Positions 23,906 through 33,113 of a stretch of 64,000 nucleotides of DNA are shown piece by piece. Position 1 is the first letter of the stretch; each line of letters opens with the position of its first letter. The position numbers and the translations under genes are program-made. Origin of the DNA: Curtobacterium sp. MCJR17_055. GTDB lineage: Bacteria > Actinomycetota > Actinomycetes > Actinomycetales > Microbacteriaceae. The stretch covers positions 659,179 to 723,178 of the forward strand of contig NZ_QKLF01000002.1 in NCBI RefSeq assembly GCF_003224335.1. The letters are read 5' to 3'. The notes beneath the pieces are model-generated. The model was not told where the DNA came from. It saw only the letters and a program-made list of their open reading frames with translations, and made no database searches.

Positions 23906-24754
23906 ATGAGCATGGACCACGTCGACGTCGACTGGGAGCACGCCCGCGACACGAACCGCGCGAACTGGGACGACCGGGTGCCGATCCACGAGGGCGCCTA
24001 CGCGCGCGACGCCTTCGCCGACCCGGCCCACCGGTCGGTCGTCGTCCGCGAGGACCTGCCGGCGCTCACGCCCTGGCTCCCCGGCCGGTCCCTCGACGGC
24101 CTGGACGTCTGCCACCTGCAGTGCCACATCGGCACCGACACCGTCTCGCTCGCGCGGGAGGGAGCGCGCGTGACCGGCGTCGACTTCTCGCACCCGGCGC
24201 TCGTGTCGGCGGCGGTGCTGGCCGAGCGGTCCGGGGTCGACGTCACGTGGGTCGAGTCCGACGTCCTCGACGCCCGCGCCGCGGTGACCGGTGACTTCGA
24301 CGTCGTCTACACGAGCATCGGCACGATCTGCTGGCTGGCCGACCTGGACCGGTGGGCCGCCCAGGTGGCTGCACTCCTGCGACCCGGCGGGGTGTTCTTC
24401 ATCCGCGACGGCCACCCGGCGCTGTACGCCCTGGACGAGGACGCCGACGAGCTCGTCACCCGCCACCGGTACTTCCCGGACGGGACCGCCCAGCAGTGGG
24501 AGGACGCGACCACCTACGCCGGCGACGGGACCGTGTCGCAGCCCCGCACGTACGAGTGGCCGCACCCGCTGTCCGAGATCGTGAACGCCCTGCTCGGCGC
24601 AGGACTCCGGCTCCGTCGACTCGACGAGGGCCGGACCCTGCCGTGGCGTTTCAGCTCCCGCATGGAGGAGACCGGCGACGGATCGTGGACGTGGCCGGAG
24701 CAGGACCGCGACCGCATCCCGACCACCTACACGATCGTCGCCACCCGCGACTGA
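23906..24754 (+). CDS. Class I SAM-dependent methyltransferase
   Basis: A 282-residue protein with the class I Rossmann fold. Motif I is modified to LDVCHLQCHIGTDTVSLA, a form known in UbiE/BioC-like proteins where HLQCHxGxDTL replaces GxGxG. Acidic loops follow in VTGVDFSHPAL and VESDVLD, and YTSIGTICWLADL is motif IV. The C-terminal part (LRRLDEGRTLPWRFSSRM) shapes the substrate site. The start ATG has a -10-like TAGGGT 7 nt upstream. It stands alone, and the substrate is unknown. Confidence 0.88.
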   Translation: MSMDHVDVDWEHARDTNRANWDDRVPIHEGAYARDAFADPAHRSVVVREDLPALTPWLPGRSLDGLDVCHLQCHIGTDTVSLAREGARVTGVDFSHPALVSAAVLAERSGVDVTWVESDVLDARAAVTGDFDVVYTSIGTICWLADLDRWAAQVAALLRPGGVFFIRDGHPALYALDEDADELVTRHRYFPDGTAQQWEDATTYAGDGTVSQPRTYEWPHPLSEIVNALLGAGLRLRRLDEGRTLPWRFSSRMEETGDGSWTWPEQDRDRIPTTYTIVATRD

Positions 24755-24788
24755 CCCGGCGACGGGGAGCGGTGCAGGCCGCGGTGCC

Positions 24789-26219
24789 TCACCCGCGGAG
24801 CGCCGTGACCGGCGTGCCCCGCACGGCCCGGGCGGCCGGCCCGAGTGCGGCGGCCAGGCCCGTGCCGGTCGCGCCGGCGAGCACGACGACGAGGAGCCAC
24901 GCGGGCACCGTCGGCCCGACGAGCACCGCACCGTTCGTCGCCCCGAGCAGCGTGTAGGCGCCGGCCCACCCGTACGCCGTGCCCAGGGCGACCCCGAGCA
25001 CGACGGCGATGGCGATCGTCATGGCGGTCTCGACGAGGACGAGCGACCGGATCTGTCGCGCCGTCGCACCGACCACCCGGAGGAGCCCGAGTTCCCGGCT
25101 GCGCTGCGCGATCGTCAGTGCCGTCACGGCGACCACCCCGGCGGCCGCGATGATCCCCGCGGCACCGACGAGTCCCGCGAACATGACCGCGAGCTGGTCG
25201 AACTGGGTCTGGATGTCGCGGTAGTAGACCGGATCACCGGCTGCCTGGCGCTGCAGCATGGTGGCGTAGGTGGCGAACCCGACCGAGAAGGTCGACATGA
25301 GCGTCACCGCGATGACGAGGCCGACCGTCGCTCGGGCCGTGCGTCTCGGGGCTCGGAGCGAGTTCCGGGCGGCCATCGACGCGATGACGCTGTGCGCGGT
25401 CGCCGACACGGCGAGGCGGAGGACGGCCGGCAGGAGCACCGGGGACGCGATGACGACCCCGGTGAACGACAGGGCCCCGCTCGTCACCGCGAGCAGGAGC
25501 GCACCGACGGTCGTGGCACCGAGCACGAACGCCACACCGATGCCCGCGGCACCGGCCAGGAAGAACACGACCGCCACGACACTCCGGGTCCTGGTGGGTG
25601 CCTCGCCGGGCAGGGGTTCGACGGCGGCGTCGAGCGCCCGCAGCGGTGGGATCGTGAGGACGTCGCGGGAGCCGATGCGGAACGCGATCGTCGTGATGGC
25701 CGCGACGAGCGCGGCGATCGGTCCAGACGCCGGCGGCAGGAACCACCCGAGCGGCGGGAGCACCGACGTGGCCGCCGCGAGGGCGAGCACGCCGTTGGCG
25801 ACGACCGTGCCCGCGACGACCCCGACGAGGGCGCCGAGGACGCCGCAGGTGAGGCCGACGCCCGTGACCTGCCGCCGGAGCTTGACGCCGGTGGCGCCGA
25901 GGACACGCTGCAGGGCCAGGGAGCGGGTCTGACCGGCGATCACCGTCGCGCAGGTGTTCGACGCGACGACGGCGCTGACGTACAGCGCGATCGCGATGAA
26001 CACCCATGCCACGACCGGCAGGATCGCCGCGACCGTCGCGCTCTCGCCGGTGCGCCGTCCGAGTTCGACGATCCGTTGCGCCGCCTCGGAACCGGTCACC
26101 ACGAGGGCTCCGAGTCCGGCGGACAGGGCGGCGACCGCCACCGTCGAGCGGCTCTCGACGCGGACGCGCATCCAGCTGGGGGGCCGACGACGAGCCGGTC
26201 GGCCGCGATGACGGGACAT
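24789..26219 (-). CDS. FtsX-like ABC transporter permease, no ATPase nearby
   Basis: A 476-residue membrane protein with two copies of the FtsX/MacB permease unit, each with three or four hydrophobic segments: about 50-180 with ALQRVLGATGVKLRRQ in the first, and residues 350-470 with GLLRVVGATARQIRSLVLVE in the second. These RxxGA motifs are the cytoplasmic coupling helices that contact an ATP-binding subunit. No ATPase gene is adjacent, which is unusual, and the partner must be encoded elsewhere. The gene follows a lipoprotein gene by 2 nt and the two must be co-transcribed. An ATG at 26171 is an alternative start. The substrate is unknown. Confidence 0.83.
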   Translation of the reverse strand: MSRHRGRPARRRPPSWMRVRVESRSTVAVAALSAGLGALVVTGSEAAQRIVELGRRTGESATVAAILPVVAWVFIAIALYVSAVVASNTCATVIAGQTRSLALQRVLGATGVKLRRQVTGVGLTCGVLGALVGVVAGTVVANGVLALAAATSVLPPLGWFLPPASGPIAALVAAITTIAFRIGSRDVLTIPPLRALDAAVEPLPGEAPTRTRSVVAVVFFLAGAAGIGVAFVLGATTVGALLLAVTSGALSFTGVVIASPVLLPAVLRLAVSATAHSVIASMAARNSLRAPRRTARATVGLVIAVTLMSTFSVGFATYATMLQRQAAGDPVYYRDIQTQFDQLAVMFAGLVGAAGIIAAAGVVAVTALTIAQRSRELGLLRVVGATARQIRSLVLVETAMTIAIAVVLGVALGTAYGWAGAYTLLGATNGAVLVGPTVPAWLLVVVLAGATGTGLAAALGPAARAVRGTPVTALRG

Positions 26220-26221
26220 GG

Positions 26222-26650
26222 TCAGGACGCGCCGTCGCCCGTGTTCGGCGTCCAGGCGACCCAGCGGTGCCCCTTCGCCGCCAGGGACCAGTCCCCGCAC
26301 CGGACGACGGTGTCCGCGGCGTACACGTCCGGGGCCTCGGGGACGGTCATGACCGGAGCCGACTTCCTCGGCACGGTGTCGCAGCCGTCCGCGGCCACAC
26401 CGGCCGGACTGGTGAACACGATCGTCTTCGGCGCCTCCGACGCGTCCTCCGCGCCCGTCCCGGTGACCGAGGTGATGTCCGTCGCGTCCGACGGCATCCA
26501 CTCCGGGGCGTTCGTCAGGTCCGCGCGGGTCTCCGCATGACCGGTGACCTCGTCGTGGAGCGTGTCGCTCAGAGCGGAACACCCGGTCAGGGAGACCACG
26601 CAGAGGGCGAGCGCGGCGATCGTGAGGGGCTTGGTGGGGGTTCGGGACAC
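26222..26650 (-). CDS. Putative lipoprotein
   Basis: A 142-residue protein with a lipoprotein signal peptide: hydrophobic segment at residues 9-20 and lipobox SLTGC, so Cys24 would be lipid-modified. The mature part is about 118 residues with two further cysteines (in ADGCDTV and VRCGDWS) that may form a disulfide. It ends in WSLAAKGHRWVAWTPN. I do not recognise a domain. The GTG at 26650 was chosen because it begins the signal peptide and GAAGG lies upstream. It is the first gene of a two-gene operon with the FtsX-like permease, so it may be an accessory binding or assembly subunit of that transporter. Confidence 0.8.
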   Translation of the reverse strand: MSRTPTKPLTIAALALCVVSLTGCSALSDTLHDEVTGHAETRADLTNAPEWMPSDATDITSVTGTGAEDASEAPKTIVFTSPAGVAADGCDTVPRKSAPVMTVPEAPDVYAADTVVRCGDWSLAAKGHRWVAWTPNTGDGAS

Positions 26651-26775
26651 GGTGTGCCTTCGTCGTTGCACCGATCCAACCGGTCGGGGAGGGCCGCCGG
26701 GATCGGCGCAGCGGAGGACCGGCGTGCTCCTCCGGGATGACATCCGCGCGACCACGTGCCGCGTGACCCGCCCAC

Positions 26776-26785
26776 GAAAGTTTTC
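26776..26785. promoter_or_regulatory. AT-rich palindrome upstream of Gfo/Idh operon
   Basis: GAAAGTTTTC, 4-bp arms around GT, lies 17 bp before the predicted -35 of the operon in otherwise GC-rich sequence. Possible activator or repressor site; short, so tentative. Confidence 0.3.
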
Positions 26786-26802
26786 CGATCCTCCCGTCCG
26801 GC

Positions 26803-26832
26803 TTGTCCCGCGCACCCGCCGGTCCCTAGCGT
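26803..26832 (+). promoter_or_regulatory. Promoter of Gfo/Idh-ThuA operon
   Basis: -35 TTGTCC (26803-26808), an 18-nt spacer and -10 TAGCGT (26827-26832). The start codon is 34 nt downstream and has GAGGGAG ahead of it. Confidence 0.6.
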
Positions 26833-26865
26833 CGACGGCGGACGCACGATGCGAGGGAGCATGCG

Positions 26866-28059
26866 ATGACGGACGACCGGTTGCGGGTCGCGATGATCGG
26901 CCACGGCTTCATGGGGGCCGCGCACTCGCAGGCGTGGCGGGTCGCGCCGCGGTTCTTCCCGCTCGACCGCGAGCCCGAGATGACGGTCGTCGTCGGGCGC
27001 GACCCGGAACGCACCGAGGCCGCCCGTGCCCGCTTCGGCTGGCAGCGCGCGGAGACGGACTGGCGGCGCGTGGTCGAGGACCCGGACATCGACGTCGTCG
27101 ACGTCTGCTCGCCCGGGTCGTCGCACGTCGAGGTCGCGATCGCGGCCCTCGAGGCCGGCAAGCACGTCCTGTGCGAGAAGCCCCTCGCCAACACCGTCGC
27201 CGAGGCGGAGGCCATGGTCGCCGCCGCGGAGTCCGCCGCGGGACGCGGGGTGCGCTCGATGGTCGGCTTCAGCTACCGCCGGGTCCCCGCGCTCGCGTTC
27301 GCCCGCCGGCTCGTGCGGGCCGGCCGGATCGGCGAGGTCCGTCAGGCGCGGGCGCTGTACCTGCAGGACTGGCTCACCGACGCGGACGGGCCGATGACGT
27401 GGCGGTTGGACGCCGCGCTCGCCGGGTCCGGCTCGCTCGGGGACATCGGCGCGCACGCCGTGGACCTGGTCGAACACATCACCGGTGCGACCCTCGGCGC
27501 GGTGAGTGGGACGCTCGAGACCTTCGTGCACGAGCGACCGCTGCTCGCGGACGGCGTCGGACTGTCCGGCACCGCCTCCGAGGAGCGCGGACAGGTCACC
27601 GTCGACGACGCCGCCTGGTTCCTCGGCCGACTGACGGGAGGCGCGGCGCGGCCGGGCGGGACCGTCGCCTCGTTCGAGGCCACCCGGTACGCGACGGGGC
27701 GGAAGAACGGCCTGACGATCGAGATCAGCGGGTCCACGGGCGCGATCGTGTTCGACCTCGAGGCGATGAACGAGCTCCGCGTGTACGACGCGACCGCCCC
27801 CGCCGGGGAGCAGGGCTTCCGGCGGGTGCTCGTCACCGAGCCCGAGCACCCGTACATGGCGAACTGGTGGCCGACCGGACACACGATCGGGTACGAGCAC
27901 ACCTTCGTGCACGAGGTCGTCGACTTCGTGACCGCGATCACCACCGGGCAGCAGCCCGAGCCGTCCTTCGCCGTCGGGCTGCACGTGCAGGACGTCCTCG
28001 ATGCCGTGCAGCGGAGCGCCGCCGACGGCAGTGCGTGGACCCCCGTCACGGCCCGATGA
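26866..28059 (+). CDS. Gfo/Idh/MocA family oxidoreductase
   Basis: A 397-residue NAD(P)-dependent sugar oxidoreductase. The N-terminal Rossmann motif is VAMIGHGFMGAAHSQAW, and the family signature LCEKPLANTVAEAE provides the catalytic Lys. The C-terminal domain has GSGSLGDIGAHAVDLVEHI, where the Asp and His belong to the active site. It is the first of a three-gene operon with a ThuA-like protein and a second Gfo/Idh enzyme. It most likely oxidises or reduces a ring hydroxyl of a sugar or inositol. The length suits the GFO subgroup with an extended C-terminal domain. Confidence 0.92.
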   Translation: MTDDRLRVAMIGHGFMGAAHSQAWRVAPRFFPLDREPEMTVVVGRDPERTEAARARFGWQRAETDWRRVVEDPDIDVVDVCSPGSSHVEVAIAALEAGKHVLCEKPLANTVAEAEAMVAAAESAAGRGVRSMVGFSYRRVPALAFARRLVRAGRIGEVRQARALYLQDWLTDADGPMTWRLDAALAGSGSLGDIGAHAVDLVEHITGATLGAVSGTLETFVHERPLLADGVGLSGTASEERGQVTVDDAAWFLGRLTGGAARPGGTVASFEATRYATGRKNGLTIEISGSTGAIVFDLEAMNELRVYDATAPAGEQGFRRVLVTEPEHPYMANWWPTGHTIGYEHTFVHEVVDFVTAITTGQQPEPSFAVGLHVQDVLDAVQRSAADGSAWTPVTAR

Positions 28060-28112
28060 CCCGCCCCCACCCGATGACCGACCCTTCCCCCGATCCGCAA
28101 GGAGCACCTCCC

Positions 28113-28805
28113 GTGCAACGCCAGGCACTCGTCGTCCGCGGCGGCTGGGACGGGCACATGCCCGTCGAGACCACCGAGCTCTTCATCCCGTTCCTCCGCG
28201 ACAACGGCTTCGACGTCCGCGTCGAGGAGGGCACCGCGGTGTACGCCGACCAGGCGGTCATGGACGCCACCGACCTGGTCGTGCAGGTGAACACGATGTC
28301 GACGATCGCCGACGAGGAGTTCGCCGGTCTGCAGCGGGCGGTCCTCGCCGGCACCGGGATGGCGGGGTGGCACGGCGGCATCGCGGACTCGTACCGGGCC
28401 AACGCCGACTACCTCCACATGATCGGCGGCCAGTTCGCCCACCACGCGGGCAAGCACCCGTCCGAGCGGGTGGGTGAGCAGTCGGACAACTACATCCCGT
28501 ACACGGTGCACATGACCGACCTCGGTCGCGAGCACCCGATCACGCAGGGCATCGACGACTTCTACCTGGTCAGCGAGCAGTACTGGGTGCTCAGCGACGA
28601 GTACGACGACGTCCTCGCGACCACCACCCAGGAGGCGCGGAGCTGGGACGCCTGGAACCGTCCGGTGACCTCGCCGGCCATCTGGACACGGCAGTGGGGG
28701 AAGGGGCGGGTCTTCGTCTCGGCACCCGGGCACCGCATCGAGATCGTCGAGTCGCAGCCGGTCCGCACGATCATCGAGCGCGGTCTGCTGTGGGCCGCCC
28801 GATGA
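28113..28805 (+). CDS. ThuA domain-containing protein
   Basis: A 230-residue protein of the ThuA family, which has a glutamine-amidotransferase-like fold. Visible motifs are ALVVRGGWDGHMPVE, MAGWHGGIADSYRANADYLH and PGHRIEIVESQPVRTIIERG. ThuA proteins act on 3-keto sugars made by partner dehydrogenases. Two starts are possible: the ATG at 28056 that overlaps the upstream stop, or the GTG at 28113 with an ideal AAGGAG 8 nt ahead. I chose the second because the family domain begins there. It lies between two Gfo/Idh genes, and its stop overlaps the next start (ATGA). Confidence 0.9.
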   Translation: MQRQALVVRGGWDGHMPVETTELFIPFLRDNGFDVRVEEGTAVYADQAVMDATDLVVQVNTMSTIADEEFAGLQRAVLAGTGMAGWHGGIADSYRANADYLHMIGGQFAHHAGKHPSERVGEQSDNYIPYTVHMTDLGREHPITQGIDDFYLVSEQYWVLSDEYDDVLATTTQEARSWDAWNRPVTSPAIWTRQWGKGRVFVSAPGHRIEIVESQPVRTIIERGLLWAAR

Positions 28806-29884
28806 GCGCCGCCCCCCTGCGCGTCGGCATGGTCGGCGTCGGCACCATCAGCAAGCAGTACCTCGAGCAGTTCCCGTCGCTGCCCGACCTCCGGCTCACC
28901 GCGGTCGCCGACCTCGACAGCGAACGAGCGGCTGCTGTCGCTGCCCAGCAGGGCGTGCAGGCGCTCGGGGTCGACGAGCTGCTCGCGTCCGATGACGTCG
29001 ACGTCGTCCTCAACCTGACGATCCCCGCCGCGCACGCCGATGTAGCGCTCCGGGCGCTCGCCGCGGGCAAGCACGTCTACGGGGAGAAGCCCCTGGCGCT
29101 GAGCACCGCCGAGGCCGCTCCCGTCCTGGCCGCTGCCGAGGTCGCGGGTCTCCGGGTCGGCAGCGCGCCGGACACCGTCCTCGGCACCGGCGTCCAGACC
29201 GCCCGTGCGGCGCTCGACGAGGGGCACATCGGCACACCGGTCGGGGCGGCGGTGTCGTGGAGCGCACCCGGCCACGAGCTCTGGCACCCCGCACCCGGCT
29301 TCTACTACCAGCCGGGCGGCGGCCCGCTGCTCGACATGGGCCCGTACTACCTGACGAGCCTCGTCACGTTCTTCGGCTCCGTGGTGCGCGTCAGCGGCAG
29401 CACGACCCGGTCGACCCGGCAGCGCACGGTCGCCACCGGCCCGGACGCCGGCCGGGTCCTGCCGGTCGACGTCGACACCCACGTCGTCGCGGTCCTGGAG
29501 CACGAGGGCGGGGTCGTCTCCACGATGACGGTGTCGTTCGAGGTCTGGGCGACCGAGGCGCCGCTGTTCGAGGTGCACGGCACCGCCGGTTCGCTGTCGG
29601 TCGCCGACCCGAACCGGTTCTCGGACCCGACCAGGATCGCCACGGCCGAGGACCGGACGTTCCGGGAGCTGCCGGAACTCGCGGGCCACCGGGACGCCGG
29701 TCGCGGTGTGGGCCTGGCGGACATGGCGCGGGCGATCGCGTCGGGGGAGGAGCACCGGGCCTCCGGTGCGCTGGCGTTCCACGTGCTCGACGTCATGGAG
29801 TCCATCGCGACCGCGGGGCGGACGCACGCCGTCGTCGACGTCGCGAGCCGTGCCTCCCGGCCGGCACCGGTCCCACTCAGGTAG
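28802..29884 (+). CDS. Gfo/Idh/MocA family oxidoreductase
   Basis: A 360-residue second sugar oxidoreductase in the operon. Nucleotide motif VGMVGVGTISKQYLEQF, signature VYGEKPLALSTAEAAP and the C-terminal active-site region YYQPGGGPLLDMGPYYLTSL are clear. It is a different branch from the gene at 26866, since it is shorter and has the DMGPY signature. Its ATG overlaps the ThuA stop by 4 nt. With ThuA, two dehydrogenases could interconvert keto and hydroxy forms of a glycoside, as in the 3-keto-disaccharide pathways. No transporter is linked, so the substrate is open. Confidence 0.9.
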   Translation: MSAAPLRVGMVGVGTISKQYLEQFPSLPDLRLTAVADLDSERAAAVAAQQGVQALGVDELLASDDVDVVLNLTIPAAHADVALRALAAGKHVYGEKPLALSTAEAAPVLAAAEVAGLRVGSAPDTVLGTGVQTARAALDEGHIGTPVGAAVSWSAPGHELWHPAPGFYYQPGGGPLLDMGPYYLTSLVTFFGSVVRVSGSTTRSTRQRTVATGPDAGRVLPVDVDTHVVAVLEHEGGVVSTMTVSFEVWATEAPLFEVHGTAGSLSVADPNRFSDPTRIATAEDRTFRELPELAGHRDAGRGVGLADMARAIASGEEHRASGALAFHVLDVMESIATAGRTHAVVDVASRASRPAPVPLR

Positions 29885-29903
29885 CGCGGCGGACGGACGG
29901 CGA

Positions 29904-31805
29904 TCAGGTCGGGTTCGCCGCCTGAGGTTCCGCCGCGATGTCCTCCTGCACCGCGAACTGGGTCCGGTGCAGCTCCTCGTACCGCCCACGCGCCGCCAGC
30001 AGTTCCTCGTGCGTCCCGCGCTCCACGACGGAGCCGTCCTCGACGACGAGGATCATGTCGGCGCTGCGGATGGTGGAGAGGCGGTGGGCGATGACCATCG
30101 CCGTCCGGCCGTCGAGCGCCTCGCTGAGCGCAGCCTGCACCGCGGCCTCGGACGTGGAGTCCAGCGCGGCCGTCGCCTCGTCGAGGATCACGACGCGCGG
30201 TCGGGCGAGCAGGAGCCTGGCGATGGTCATCCGCTGGCGCTCACCCCCGGACAGCCGGTACCCACGCTCGCCCACCATCGTGTCCAGCTGGTCCGGCAGG
30301 GACCGGATGAGCGGCTCGAGCCGCGCTCGGCGGACGGCGTCCCACACCTCGTCGTCGGACGCCTCCGGCCGCGCCAGGCGCAGGTTGGCGCCGATGGTCT
30401 CGTGGAAGAGGTGGCCGTCCTGGGTCACCATGCCCAGGGTGTGCCGCATCGAGGCGAACGTGACGTCGCGGACGTCGGTCCCGCCCAGCCGGACGGCGCC
30501 GCTGTCGACATCGTACAGGCGCGCGAGGAGCTGCGCGATCGTGGACTTGCCGGCACCGGAGGTCCCGACGAGGGCGACGGTCTGTCCGGGCTCGATCCGG
30601 AAGGACACGCCGTGCAGCACCTCCTCGCCGCCACGGGTGTCCAGCGTGGAGACCTCCTCGAGGGAGGCGAGGGACACCTTGTCGGCGGACGGGTAGGCGA
30701 AGTGGACGTCGTCGAACTCCACGGCCACGGGACCGTCGGGGACGGCGACCGCGTCGGGCTGCTCGCGGATGAGCGGTTCGAGGTCGAGGACCTCGAAGAC
30801 CCGCTCGAAGCTCACCACCGCGCTCATGATCTCGACCCGAGCGTTCGCGAGGCTGGTCAGCGGCACGTACAGACGGGTGAGGAGGAGCGCCAGGGTGACC
30901 ACCGCGCCGGTGTCGAGCTGGCCGGCGAGCGCCAGGAAGCCGCCGAGCCCGTACACGAGGGCGAGGGCGAGGGCGGACACGAGCGTCAGCGCGGTGACGA
31001 AGACGAACTGCAGCATCGCGGTCCGGACCCCGATGTCGCGGACACGGGCGGCGCGCACGCGGAACTCCTCGGACTCCTCGTCGGGGCGGCCGAACAGCTT
31101 GACGAGCGTGGCCCCGGGTGCCGAGAACCGCTCGGTCATCTGCGTGCTCATCGCGGAGTTGTGGTCGGCGGCCTCCCGGCGCAACGCGGCCAGGCGGCTG
31201 CCCATGCGGCGCGCGGGGATCAGGAAGACCGGGAGCATGACCACCGCGAGCACCGTCACGAGCCAGGACGTGCTGAGCATGACGGACAGGGTGAGGACCA
31301 GTGCCACGAGGTTCGTGACCACGCCGGAGAGCGTGCCGCTGAAGGCCTGCTGCGCGCCGATCACGTCGTTGTTCAGGCGACTCACGAGGGCGCCGGTGCG
31401 GGTGCGCGTGAAGAACGCGATCGGCATCTTCTGCACGTGGTCGAAGACGGCAGTCCTCAGGTCCAGGATCACGCCTTCGCCGATCCGCGCCGAGTACCAG
31501 CGCGTCACGAGTGACACGACGGCGTCGCCCACCGCCACGAGCGCGATGACGACGGCGAGCCAGACGATCGTGGCGACCGCGCCCCGGGCGACGATGACGT
31601 CGACCACCCGGCCGGCGAGCACCGGCGTCGCCACGGCGAGCACGGCTCCCACGACGGAGAGGGCGATGAAGACGACGAGCTTGGCCCGGTAGGGCACGGC
31701 GAACGTCAGGATCCGCCGCACCGACTCACGCGAGAAGCCGTGTTCGCCGTTCTTGGCGGTCGAGATCTTGTACAGCGAGCTCCAGGCCGCGCTCTCCATG
31801 CTCAT
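29904..31805 (-). CDS. ABC transporter, permease-ATPase fusion (exporter type)
   Basis: A 633-residue half-transporter. Residues 30-330 are a six-helix membrane domain, and residues 370-600 are the ATPase. Walker A is GTSGAGKST (about 412-420), the Q-loop is GMVTQDGHLFHE, the signature is LSGGERQRM (about 516), Walker B is VVILDEATAALD (about 538) and the switch is IAHRLST. The layout matches multidrug and lipid exporters of the MsbA/LmrA class, and an actinobacterial homodimer or heterodimer is expected. GGAAGGA precedes the ATG at 31805. It stands alone, convergent to the Gfo/Idh operon, so the substrate is unknown. Confidence 0.92.
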   Translation of the reverse strand: MSMESAAWSSLYKISTAKNGEHGFSRESVRRILTFAVPYRAKLVVFIALSVVGAVLAVATPVLAGRVVDVIVARGAVATIVWLAVVIALVAVGDAVVSLVTRWYSARIGEGVILDLRTAVFDHVQKMPIAFFTRTRTGALVSRLNNDVIGAQQAFSGTLSGVVTNLVALVLTLSVMLSTSWLVTVLAVVMLPVFLIPARRMGSRLAALRREAADHNSAMSTQMTERFSAPGATLVKLFGRPDEESEEFRVRAARVRDIGVRTAMLQFVFVTALTLVSALALALVYGLGGFLALAGQLDTGAVVTLALLLTRLYVPLTSLANARVEIMSAVVSFERVFEVLDLEPLIREQPDAVAVPDGPVAVEFDDVHFAYPSADKVSLASLEEVSTLDTRGGEEVLHGVSFRIEPGQTVALVGTSGAGKSTIAQLLARLYDVDSGAVRLGGTDVRDVTFASMRHTLGMVTQDGHLFHETIGANLRLARPEASDDEVWDAVRRARLEPLIRSLPDQLDTMVGERGYRLSGGERQRMTIARLLLARPRVVILDEATAALDSTSEAAVQAALSEALDGRTAMVIAHRLSTIRSADMILVVEDGSVVERGTHEELLAARGRYEELHRTQFAVQEDIAAEPQAANPT

Positions 31806-31978
31806 CGCAGTTCCTTCCGTGGCGGCAGGCCGACGAACGGGTCGGGGTCACCCGAGCTCGGGGCCTCCCCAGCGGCGGCGAGCACGCAGTCAGGATACGG
31901 CGCGGGCGGCAGGAGCACGCAGCCCATGAGTTCGCGGCCCCGTGGCGCGCTCCATTCGTCCGCGAGGCCGACGGATGC

Positions 31979-32008
31979 TTGCGCGAAGCGCTTCGACGCT
32001 GTTAGCGT
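31979..32008 (+). promoter_or_regulatory. Promoter of LacI regulator gene
   Basis: -35 TTGCGC (31979-31984), an 18-nt spacer and -10 TAGCGT (32003-32008). An operator palindrome lies inside the spacer and another downstream, consistent with autorepression. Confidence 0.55.
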
Positions 32009-32037
32009 CGCCGTCGCGAGCTCGTCGAAGCGCTTCA
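31984..32037. promoter_or_regulatory. Two LacI-type operators upstream of the LacI gene
   Basis: CGAAGCGCTTCG (31984-31995) and CGAAGCGCTTCA (32026-32037) share the core GAAGCGCTTC with the operator in front of the sugar importer at 33137. Start-to-start spacing is 42 bp, four helical turns. Confidence 0.65.
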
Positions 32038-32093
32038 CCAGCCCTTTGACGGCGGCCCGCGCCCGACGACGACCGGCACGAGGAGGTGCGCAG

Positions 32094-33101
32094 ATGGTGA
32101 CGATCCACGAGGTGGCGAAGGCCGCGGGCGTGTCGATCTCGACCGTCTCCTACGCCCTCTCCGGCAAGCGCGCGATCTCCGCCACGACCCGGGCACGCAT
32201 CGACCAGGCCGTCGCCGAGCTCGACTACCGTCCGAACGCCGGCGCCCGGATGCTCGCCGGGGCCCGCACGAACATCCTCGCCCTGTCCGCCCCGATCCGG
32301 GAGGACGCGCACCTGCCGACGCACATGCGCTTCGTCACAGCGGTCGTCGAGGCTGCTCGGGCGCACGACGACGACGTGCTCCTGCTCGCCCGCGACGACG
32401 AGGTCACCGGCATCCGCCGCGTGGTGGACAGCTCGTTGGTGGACGGCGTGGTCGTGCTCGGGGTGTCCACGGACGACGAGCGCGCCGAGGTCGTCCGCCG
32501 ATCCGGTGCCGCGGCCTCGTTCGTGGGTGTCCCGGGCGACACCACCGGGCTGACGTGCATCGACCTGGACTTCGCCGAGGCCGGACGGGCATCCGTCCGC
32601 CAGCTGGCCGCCGCCGGGCACCGCAGCATCGGGGTCATCGGGCACCCGGCCACGTACGTCGAACGGCACACCGGCTTCATCCGCCGCTTCGCCGACGCCT
32701 TCGAGGACGAGTGCCGCGCCGCCAGCGTCGCCACGCTGGCGCTCTACCCGTCCCTCGACCGCGCCGACCAGCGCCGTGCGGCGGACGAGCTGCTCGCCGG
32801 TCTGCCGGACATGACGGCGCTCGTGTTCCACTGCAACGAGCCCGTCGTCGAGGCCGTCCTCGCCCACCTCGTGTCCCGGGGCGTCCGCGTCCCGGAGGAC
32901 GTGTCCGTCCTCGCCGCGTGCGCGAGCTACGACACCGACGTGCTCGAGGTCCCCCTGTCCACCATCCCCCTCCCGCTCGAGGAGATGTGTCGCGGTGCCG
33001 TGGAGGGCGCCGTCCGTCAGGTCGACGGTGCCCGTGAACCGGGCGTCACGCTCCTCCGACCGCGGTTCATCGACCGCGGGTCCATCCGACCGGTGCACTG
33101 A
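32094..33101 (+). CDS. LacI family repressor of alpha-xyloside importer
   Basis: A 335-residue LacI/GalR repressor. The head is VTIHEVAKAAGVSISTVSYA followed by LSGKRAISATTRARIDQAVAEL. The sensor domain has the family hallmarks GVVVLGVSTDDER and LVSRGVRVPEDVSVLAACAS. GAGGAGG precedes the ATG. Two operator palindromes lie upstream and two more in front of the sugar importer 90 bp downstream, so it very likely represses itself and the adjacent operon and releases DNA when an imported saccharide binds. The stop-to-start spacing and the shared sites make this assignment firm. Confidence 0.92.
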   Translation: MVTIHEVAKAAGVSISTVSYALSGKRAISATTRARIDQAVAELDYRPNAGARMLAGARTNILALSAPIREDAHLPTHMRFVTAVVEAARAHDDDVLLLARDDEVTGIRRVVDSSLVDGVVVLGVSTDDERAEVVRRSGAAASFVGVPGDTTGLTCIDLDFAEAGRASVRQLAAAGHRSIGVIGHPATYVERHTGFIRRFADAFEDECRAASVATLALYPSLDRADQRRAADELLAGLPDMTALVFHCNEPVVEAVLAHLVSRGVRVPEDVSVLAACASYDTDVLEVPLSTIPLPLEEMCRGAVEGAVRQVDGAREPGVTLLRPRFIDRGSIRPVH

Positions 33102-33113
33102 CCGGCATCGCTC

